A stretch of 11,655 bases of DNA. Source: Acholeplasmataceae bacterium (lineage in GTDB: Bacteria; Bacillota_I; Bacilli_A; Acholeplasmatales; Acholeplasmataceae). Shown here piece after piece: positions 7,197 to 11,655 of the stretch. The notes beneath the pieces are model-generated. The model worked only from the letters and a program-made list of their open reading frames with translations, did not search any database and was not told where the DNA came from. Position 1 is the stretch's first letter. Every line of letters starts with the position of its first letter. Made by a program: the position numbers and the translations under genes. The stretch spans positions 1 to 11,655 of the forward strand of contig JAFGTI010000005.1 in the NCBI GenBank assembly GCA_016934175.1, written 5' to 3'.

Positions 7197-7230
7197 TGAC
7201 TCCATTAAAACGATAAGAGTGCTTCAAAGT

Positions 7231-8049
7231 TTATTCGACATGCATTTGTTTAATTGTCATTCTATCCTTATCTGATAGTTCAAAATCGAAAATATCGATG
7301 TTTTCAAATTGATGTTGTTTGTTATGTGATTTAGGAATCACAACTAAACCTTCATTGACTTGATAATTTAAAATGACTTGACTCCATGTTTTATTATAAG
7401 GTTTCGCAAGTTCTATTAATGTATCTTTGATTTGAGCATCCAATTTAGCAAATGATTGATAAGCCTCAGGAATAACGTGATTATCTTTACAAAAATCAAT
7501 TAACGATTGTTGGTGTTTGCCTGGAAATGATTGGAATTGATTGAGTACGGGTTTTATTCTTGCATGCTTTATCAAATACGCTAGTTGATCTATATTAAAG
7601 TTCGATACACCAATCGATTTTATGAGACCTTGGAAGACAAATGTTTCTAATATACGCCACACACGTAAGTTCTCTTCGTTTGATTCAAGTGGAAAATGAA
7701 TTAAATAAAGATCAATATAATCCAAATCGATCTCCTTAAGTGATTGTTTTACAAAGTGTCTTACGATTTCATCAGTATCAGTGAACGCTTTATCTGCAGG
7801 AATTTTTGATGTGATAAAAAAATCACTTCGATGAACATTAGACTCCTTAACCGCTTTTCCTATAACTGCTTCATTGCGGTAATAAATAGCTGTATCGATT
7901 AATCGATAACCTAATTCAATAGCAGATGATAGTTCTTTTGTATCGTAGGTAACCTTGCCATTAAAATTGCCATTTTCTTTTCCAAATGTATTTGTACCCG
8001 TGCCTAACACAGGAATCCTCACTCCATTATTCATTGTAAAATACTTCAT
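7231..8049 (-). CDS. Aldo/keto reductase (first of two paralogues from the left)
   Basis: A 272-residue NAD(P)H-dependent aldo/keto reductase of the small bacterial AKR type, predicted cytosolic. The (beta/alpha)8-barrel signatures are complete: the tetrad D52 (IDTAIYYRNE), Y57, K82 (TSK) and H118 (YLIH), then IGVSNF at 146-151 and the cofactor-binding IPKS at 238-241. An upstream in-frame ATG at 8097 would add 16 residues, but AGAAGGA lies nine bases before the ATG at 8049, and other AKRs begin close to the MNNG motif, so 8049 is chosen. The segment TFGKENGNFNGKVTYD (21-36) is longer than at the same place in the neighbouring paralogue. The gene has its own promoter and follows the terminator of the other reductase. 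The substrate cannot be inferred. Confidence 0.92.
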   Translation of the reverse strand: MKYFTMNNGVRIPVLGTGTNTFGKENGNFNGKVTYDTKELSSAIELGYRLIDTAIYYRNEAVIGKAVKESNVHRSDFFITSKIPADKAFTDTDEIVRHFVKQSLKEIDLDYIDLYLIHFPLESNEENLRVWRILETFVFQGLIKSIGVSNFNIDQLAYLIKHARIKPVLNQFQSFPGKHQQSLIDFCKDNHVIPEAYQSFAKLDAQIKDTLIELAKPYNKTWSQVILNYQVNEGLVVIPKSHNKQHQFENIDIFDFELSDKDRMTIKQMHVE

Positions 8050-8058
8050 ACTAACACA

Positions 8059-8065
8059 TCCTTCT
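8059..8065 (-). promoter_or_regulatory. Ribosome-binding site fixing the start of the reductase at 8049
   Basis: AGAAGGA on the minus strand lies nine bases before the ATG at 8047-8049. An upstream in-frame ATG at 8097 lies upstream of the predicted transcription start near 8068, so it could not be used from that promoter. Confidence 0.75.
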
Positions 8066-8074
8066 TTTAAATAT

Positions 8075-8083
8075 ATTATACCA
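8075..8083 (-). promoter_or_regulatory. Extended -10 promoter of the reductase at 7231-8049
   Basis: The minus strand reads TGGTATAAT, a perfect TATAAT with the extended TGn element. The -35 position is poor (TTATGA at best, 18-base spacing), as is common for extended -10 promoters. Transcription would start near 8068 and leave a short leader of about 20 bases containing the Shine-Dalgarno site. Confidence 0.55.
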
Positions 8084-8176
8084 GTTAAGCCAAACATCTC
8101 ATAAATGTATACCCATCGAGATACTAGAACAATTCAAGGTAATGCCAAATACTTTTAAATAGAAATAAATATCAAG

Positions 8177-8204
8177 AAAAAGCCCTTCTCCAAGCGAGAA
8201 GAGC
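8177..8204 (-). terminator. Intrinsic terminator of the reductase at 8298-9125
   Basis: A nine-pair stem (8182-8190 with 8196-8204) closes a five-base loop and is followed on the minus strand by five T. The one imperfect position is a G-U wobble in minus-strand RNA but an A-C mismatch in plus-strand RNA, which supports minus-strand use. Flanking CAAGAAA/TTTCTTG could lengthen the stem through a bulge. The hairpin lies about 90 bases past the stop. Confidence 0.75.
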
Positions 8205-8294
8205 ATTTCTTGTTTTATGAGTTACCTTAGTATCAATTAAATAGTTTACTTTAAAATCAAATTAAACTTAATTTTAAACTTATTTAATAGTTGT

Positions 8295-9125
8295 TTAAGA
8301 CCAGCGTCTTGGATCACCCTTAACGGTTTCTAAAAGCGCCATATCTTCATCCTTTATTTCAAAATCAACATCTGTATTTTGAATGATGCGATGTTCATGA
8401 ACCGATTTAGGAAGAGGTGCTGTTCCTTTTTGGATAAGATAACGAATACATATTTGTGCGGGTGAAACCTTATATGTTTGAGCAACTTGATTAATGATTG
8501 GATTATCTAATAAATAACCTATTCCAAGGGGTGAATAAGCTTCTATAAATATACCTTTTTCATTGCAGTAAGATATCGTTTCGGATTGATCAATACCGAT
8601 GAAATATCCGATTTGATTAACCGCTGGCACAACATCACAGTGGTTAAGTATATTTTCAATGTCACTTGGTGAAAAATTAGAAACACCAATCGCTCTGATA
8701 CGACCTTCTTTATAAAGTTTTTCCATAGCTTTATATGCAAGCACATTTCCTTCTTTACAATCTTTACCCATCTCACTCCACGGCCATGGTGCATGAATAA
8801 TAAATAGATCGATATAATCAAATGCCAATGCTTCCATTGTTTTCTCAAAAGCAAGAAGTGCACCTTCATAATCTTTAATATGTGATTCTAACTTTGATGT
8901 TACAAAAATTTCTTCTCTTTTGATACCAGAATCTCTAATGGCTTCACCAACACTCTTTTCATTTTGATATCCTTCAGCGGTATCAATATGTCTATAACCG
9001 TTTTTTAATGCGAGTGTAACAGCTTGATAGGTATCATCACCTGGTTTGATTTGCCAAGTACCGAAACCTATTTTGGGCATTTTAACACCATTGTTAAGTG
9101 TGTATGTTTGATTCAAAACTTTCAT
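8295..9125 (-). CDS. Aldo/keto reductase (second paralogue)
   Basis: A 276-residue cytosolic NAD(P)H-dependent aldo/keto reductase of the AKR5-like, 2,5-diketo-gluconate-reductase-type group. The catalytic tetrad is complete: D48 (IDTAEGYQNE), Y53, K78 (TSK) and H111 (FIIH). IGVSNF (146-151), EAYSPLG (195-201), LPKS (238-241) and the typical C-terminal DPRRW are present. Three in-frame ATGs are possible (9149, 9134, 9125). AAAGGAG at 9135-9141 ends nine bases before the ATG at 9125 and lies between the others, so 9125 is chosen. It is upstream of a diverged paralogue but separated from it by a terminator, so they are neighbours rather than a tight operon. Members of this family act on many aldehydes and ketones; the actual substrate is unknown. 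Confidence 0.93.
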   Translation of the reverse strand: MKVLNQTYTLNNGVKMPKIGFGTWQIKPGDDTYQAVTLALKNGYRHIDTAEGYQNEKSVGEAIRDSGIKREEIFVTSKLESHIKDYEGALLAFEKTMEALAFDYIDLFIIHAPWPWSEMGKDCKEGNVLAYKAMEKLYKEGRIRAIGVSNFSPSDIENILNHCDVVPAVNQIGYFIGIDQSETISYCNEKGIFIEAYSPLGIGYLLDNPIINQVAQTYKVSPAQICIRYLIQKGTAPLPKSVHEHRIIQNTDVDFEIKDEDMALLETVKGDPRRWS

Positions 9126-9134
9126 TTTATACAT

Positions 9135-9141
9135 CTCCTTT
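9135..9141 (-). promoter_or_regulatory. Ribosome-binding site fixing the start of the reductase at 9125
   Basis: AAAGGAG on the minus strand lies nine bases before the ATG at 9123-9125. The ATG at 9134 directly abuts it and the ATG at 9149 lies upstream of it with no comparable site, so both are unlikely starts. Confidence 0.75.
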
Positions 9142-9178
9142 ATTTCCATTTTATCATTATTTATACTCTACTAATAGT

Positions 9179-9207
9179 TTTATACGTCGCTGCATTCAGT
9201 TTATGTA
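9179..9207 (-). promoter_or_regulatory. Weak candidate promoter of the reductase at 8295-9125
   Basis: TATAAA (complement of 9179-9184) is five of six to the -10 box. It has only TACATA, 17 bases upstream, as a -35 box, three of six. The 206-bp gap between this gene and the his operon terminator must contain a promoter, but no better pair was visible. Confidence 0.25.
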
Positions 9208-9313
9208 CTAAGATTTTAAACCTTTATTCTTTTTGAAACAGTCAATGGGCAGTTCGTCATCTCAAAAACACTCTATTCACATGAATTTAGCTATAAAAAT
9301 ACGTTTCTTTAGG

Positions 9314-9333
9314 AAAAAAAGCCAAATGGCTTT
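9314..9333 (-). terminator. Intrinsic terminator of the histidine operon, overlapping the last stop codon
   Basis: On the minus strand the stop TAA runs straight into AAGCC-ATTT-GGCTT followed by seven T. The six-pair stem therefore begins inside the stop codon of the phosphatase gene. The stem is short but the T tract is strong and uninterrupted. The end of the operon is clear. Confidence 0.75.
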
Positions 9334-10141
9334 ATATCTTGATAAATTTTGGTTTTCTTTGTTCAAAAACAGTCACTTCATCAAATCCAGCGTCTTTTAG
9401 TAACTGGAGTGCTTCATCAAATCCACTATAATAATCTTTCGTATAATGTGCATCTGACCCTATGGTTACAATTTTTCCACCTAGTCTTTTATAGGCTTTC
9501 ATAATCTCTAAGGTAGGATGCACCATGCCTAATCCATATCTGATACCAGATGTATTGATCTCCATGCCTTTACTGTTTTTAATGATTGCTGCTAAGATTT
9601 TTTCAATCGTTTCTTCATGATCGGTATAGTTATATCTTCTATTTTGATATCCACCATATCTAATGATATAGTCTAAATGACCAAACACGTCATACCCATC
9701 ATAATTTTCTGCTGCTTCTAAACATATTTCAAAATAACGTTGATAGGCTTCTTTTTGAGTTTTACCTTTAAAGAAATCACCGTTATATAAATCAAGACCA
9801 TCACAAAAATGAATCGAAGATATCACGAATTCAAAAGGGTATGCCTCTGTCAATGCTTTATTTCTTTCTTTTAAATGAGGTTGATATCCAAGTTCAACAC
9901 CTAATGATAATTGAAATTGTTCGTTTTTTGCTGTTTCATTTAAATCTTTGATATAGAGGTCATAATCAATGGGTGTATCAAAAATTTCTGCAGGACTATC
10001 AAAATCGACATGATCCGTAAAAATAAGTCTTTCTATACCTAAGGTTTTCGCTTTATCAACATAGGTTTTAAAAGTTGCTTTGGGATCAGCGTCAAGTGAA
10101 TAGTTTGTGTGCATATGATGGTCTATGATCTTTTTGTTCAT
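9332..10141 (-). CDS. hisJ: Histidinol-phosphatase, PHP type
   Basis: This 269-residue enzyme dephosphorylates L-histidinol phosphate to histidinol, the penultimate stage of histidine synthesis. It is the PHP-superfamily type typical of Bacillota (called HisJ or HisK), not the HAD type of HisB. The metal-binding set of the PHP domain is visible: H9-x-H11, TDH (H44), E83 in GVELGY, H111 in SSIHF, H155 in FGHLDY, and D230/H232 in GSDAH. The length matches the family. The start ATG overlaps the hisIE stop as ATGA, suggesting translational coupling. AAAGGAG sits 12 bases upstream, rather far, inside hisIE. The position at the end of a his operon makes the role nearly certain. Confidence 0.94.
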   Translation of the reverse strand: MNKKIIDHHMHTNYSLDADPKATFKTYVDKAKTLGIERLIFTDHVDFDSPAEIFDTPIDYDLYIKDLNETAKNEQFQLSLGVELGYQPHLKERNKALTEAYPFEFVISSIHFCDGLDLYNGDFFKGKTQKEAYQRYFEICLEAAENYDGYDVFGHLDYIIRYGGYQNRRYNYTDHEETIEKILAAIIKNSKGMEINTSGIRYGLGMVHPTLEIMKAYKRLGGKIVTIGSDAHYTKDYYSGFDEALQLLKDAGFDEVTVFEQRKPKFIKI

Positions 10142-10755
10142 TTTTTTTGTTGTCTCCTTTGTAATTCCTTTCTGATGTCATCAGGTTTAATACCTTGTTC
10201 AACCATAAGAACAAGTGTATGATAAGCCAAATCAGAGATTTCATAAATCAGATTTTCTTTATCTCTATTTTTAGCACCAATGATGACTTCAGCAGTTTCT
10301 TCTCCCACCTTTTTTAAAATCTTATCTAATCCTTTCGTAAATAAGTAATTTGTATAAGATCCTTCAACGGGATTATTTTTTCTTTCTTCAATTGTAGCAT
10401 AGACTTCATTGATGACAAAAGACTTTTGATCAACCGCTTCACTTTCAAAGATAGGTTCAAAAAAACAAGAACGATGCAGTGTGTGGCATGCCACACCTAC
10501 TTGATCAACTAAAAGTAAAAGAGCATCTTGATCACAATCATAATACATTGATTTGACATATTGAATATGACCTGATGTTTCACCCTTTTTCCATAGAGAC
10601 TTTCGACTTCTGCTATAGTAATATGCTATTTTTTCTTCGATTGTTTTTTTAAGTGCCTCTTCATTCATATAGGCAAGCATTAAGACTTCCTTTGTGTCAT
10701 AGCTTTGAGCAATGACAGGTATCAGTCCTTCTGCATTAAATTGAATATCTTTCAT
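10138..10755 (-). CDS. hisIE: Bifunctional phosphoribosyl-AMP cyclohydrolase / phosphoribosyl-ATP pyrophosphohydrolase
   Basis: This 205-residue fusion catalyses steps 2 and 3 of histidine synthesis: HisE removes pyrophosphate from PR-ATP and HisI opens the purine ring of PR-AMP. The N-terminal HisI half (1-110) has RSRKSLWKKGETSGH (49-63), the metal-binding acidic motif DCDQD (D73, D75, D77) and zinc-ligand cysteines C74, C90 and C97. The C-terminal HisE half (about 115-205) has KKVGEETAEV (148-157) and an EISDLAYH helix (172-179) of the MazG-like fold. An upstream ATG at 10791 lies inside hisF. The start at 10755 is chosen because AAGGTG is six bases upstream and HisI proteins begin at MKD-I-F. 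The gene follows hisF by 10 bp and overlaps the phosphatase start in ATGA. Confidence 0.95.
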   Translation of the reverse strand: MKDIQFNAEGLIPVIAQSYDTKEVLMLAYMNEEALKKTIEEKIAYYYSRSRKSLWKKGETSGHIQYVKSMYYDCDQDALLLLVDQVGVACHTLHRSCFFEPIFESEAVDQKSFVINEVYATIEERKNNPVEGSYTNYLFTKGLDKILKKVGEETAEVIIGAKNRDKENLIYEISDLAYHTLVLMVEQGIKPDDIRKELQRRQQKK

Positions 10756-10761
10756 ATATAA

Positions 10762-10767
10762 CACCTT
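10762..10767 (-). promoter_or_regulatory. Ribosome-binding site of hisIE overlapping the hisF stop codon
   Basis: The minus strand reads TAAGGTG, in which the hisF stop TAA shares two bases with the AAGGTG site. The hisIE ATG follows six bases later. Ribosomes finishing hisF would be placed to restart here, consistent with translational coupling, and the site rules out the longer start at 10791. Confidence 0.7.
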
Positions 10768-11524
10768 ATAAACGGACGTTGATGCCCGCATCTTTCAAAT
10801 AGTTTTTTAAATCCTGAATCAGTATTTCTTTATAGTGGAAGACAGATGCTGCAAGCACTGCATCCACATCCGTTTTTTCTAAAGCTTCTAAAAAGTGTTC
10901 TTTTTTACCTGCTCCACCAGATGCAATAACAGGAACATTGACGGCTTTTGTAAGTAAGGATAAGAGCTCTAAATCATAACCATTTTTCATACCGTCTTCA
11001 TCAATTGAGTTGATACAGATTTCACCAGCACCAAGTCTAACGCCTTCAATAGCCCAATCGATGGCATCTAACTCTGTTTTTTTTCTGCCACCTTCTACAT
11101 AGACTTTGTATGAGCCATCAGAATCTTTTTTAGCATCAATCGATAAGACAACACATTGGTTACCAAATTTCAAGGAAGCTTCTTTAATGAGGTTTGGGTT
11201 TTTCACAGCACCTGAATTAACCGATATTTTATCTGCACCTTTTCTTAAAATCTTTGTGAAATCATCAATCGTCTCTACACCACCACCCACACAAAAGGGG
11301 ATGTTGATACTTTTAGCAACCATAGAAACAAAGTCTAATGAGATTTCTCTTTTTTCATGTGATGCAGTAATATCATAGAAAATCAGTTCATCCGCACCTT
11401 TTTGACTATAATATGCACCTAAGAGGACTGGATCATCAACATCTTTAATTTCATCAAATTTTTGGCCCTTGACAACACGTCCATCTCTTACATCTAGACA
11501 GGGGATGATTCTTTTTGTAAGCAT
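10766..11524 (-). CDS. hisF: Imidazole glycerol phosphate synthase, cyclase subunit
   Basis: This 252-residue (beta/alpha)8-barrel protein forms a complex with the glutaminase HisH (outside the window). It uses HisH-derived ammonia to convert PRFAR to imidazole glycerol phosphate and AICAR. Key residues are intact: the catalytic aspartates D11 (IPCLDV) and D130 (LSIDAKK), and the phosphate-binding loops CVGGGV (78-83) and ASGGAG (201-206). Length matches the family (about 250). The start ATG at 11524 lies inside the hisA 3' end, 31 bp before the hisA stop, with AGAGGAGG seven bases upstream. Regulation is presumably set at an upstream leader outside the window. Confidence 0.97.
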   Translation of the reverse strand: MLTKRIIPCLDVRDGRVVKGQKFDEIKDVDDPVLLGAYYSQKGADELIFYDITASHEKREISLDFVSMVAKSINIPFCVGGGVETIDDFTKILRKGADKISVNSGAVKNPNLIKEASLKFGNQCVVLSIDAKKDSDGSYKVYVEGGRKKTELDAIDWAIEGVRLGAGEICINSIDEDGMKNGYDLELLSLLTKAVNVPVIASGGAGKKEHFLEALEKTDVDAVLAASVFHYKEILIQDLKNYLKDAGINVRL

Positions 11525-11655
11525 TGTAGTGCCTCCTCTAAATTCATTTTTTTCTCGTATAACGCTTTACCTATAATGGCTCCATAAAGACCCATTCGGT
11601 TTAATCTCTTTAAATCATCAATTGATGTTACACCACCAGATGCGATAATGTTTAA
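11494..11655 (-). CDS. hisA: Phosphoribosylformimino-AICAR ribotide isomerase, 3' end only
   Basis: The last 53 codons are visible, ending in TAG at 11494-11496. The fragment IIASGGVTSIDDLKRL, then GAIIGKALYEKKMNLEEAL, is the C-terminal half-barrel of HisA: ASGGV binds the second phosphate and GKALYE is the family's typical terminal strand and helix. HisA isomerises ProFAR to PRFAR, the substrate of the next gene, hisF. The two coding regions overlap by 31 bp in different frames, with the hisF Shine-Dalgarno site in the hisA codons for LEEA. The gene is cut by the window edge; the missing part should contain the catalytic residues. Confidence 0.93.
   Translation of the reverse strand, partial: LNIIASGGVTSIDDLKRLNRMGLYGAIIGKALYEKKMNLEEALQCLQKESSPV

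Larger units (their letters stand above)
6618..7230. other. 613-bp intergenic region between aldo/keto reductase and lipoprotein genes
   Basis: No credible ORF is present. From right to left it contains an imperfect inverted repeat (7131-7143 with 7184-7196), a tRNA-3'-end-like motif preceded by a run of seven C (7047-7078), the reductase terminator (7004-7032), an AT-rich stretch without recognised function (about 6800-7000), a 10-bp direct repeat AAATTGATGT (6770-6779 and 6786-6795), palindromes (6718-6727 and 6738-6749) and the lipoprotein promoter (6660-6689). This is long for a gap between co-directional genes in a compact genome, so it may be a regulatory region or the remains of lost sequence. 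Confidence 0.6.

Noticed and set aside
8251..8277. AT-only hairpin TTAAAAT/ATTTTAA after a reductase stop
   Set aside because: All-AT stems of this length are expected by chance here, and the GC-containing hairpin at 8177-8204 is a better terminator.
8543..8869. Second minus-strand ORF of 108 codons in the reductase region
   Set aside because: It is another frame of the aldo/keto reductase that contains the H111 region; the protein is low-complexity and without family features.

Overview
All recognisable genes in this window lie on the minus strand. The DNA is AT-rich, Shine-Dalgarno sites are strong (GGAGG, AAGGAG), intrinsic terminators end most units, and one gene encodes a lipobox lipoprotein with Listeria-type (InlB B) repeats. 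UGA is read as a stop: the hisIE stop sits in an ATGA overlap with the next gene, and the lipoprotein gene also ends in TGA. This fits a low-GC Bacillota lineage or an Acholeplasma/Izemoplasma/Haloplasma-like relative that keeps the standard code, and argues against a code-4 Mycoplasma. The placement is inference; no rRNA or tRNA gene is present to test it.

Layout in transcription order (right to left). (1) 11655-9332: the 3' end of a histidine operon, hisA (3' end only), hisF, hisIE and a PHP-type histidinol-phosphatase. The genes are overlapping or coupled and end in a terminator that overlaps the last stop codon. HisF makes the imidazole ring with HisH (outside the window), HisIE supplies the HisA substrate, and the phosphatase makes histidinol. 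(2) 9125-8298 and 8049-7231: two paralogous aldo/keto reductases with intact catalytic tetrads, separated by a terminator, the second with its own extended -10 promoter. (3) 6617-3471: a 1048-residue surface lipoprotein: lipobox, InlB/Flg_new-type repeats, internalin-like leucine-rich repeats, transglutaminase-like domain with an intact Cys-His-Asp triad, DUF5050-like segment and Ig-like C-terminus. It has a good promoter and terminator. (4) 2985-292: an 897-residue c-di-GMP protein, PocR-PAS-PAS-PAS-GGDEF-HD-GYP, with both catalytic centres intact. (5) 29-1: probably the first nine codons of another gene, perhaps a HAD-family phosphatase.

The his genes are ordinary. The accessory interest lies in the two large proteins (one surface, one signalling) and in the non-coding DNA. 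A 26-bp motif resembling a tRNA 3' end occurs just before the terminators of two unrelated genes, and palindromes and repeated TTGACAT words lie upstream of the lipoprotein promoter. I found no CRISPR array, insertion sequence, tRNA, rRNA or clear riboswitch. The window does not show a convincing new multi-gene system; the best candidates for novelty are the domain architectures and the motif-plus-terminator element.
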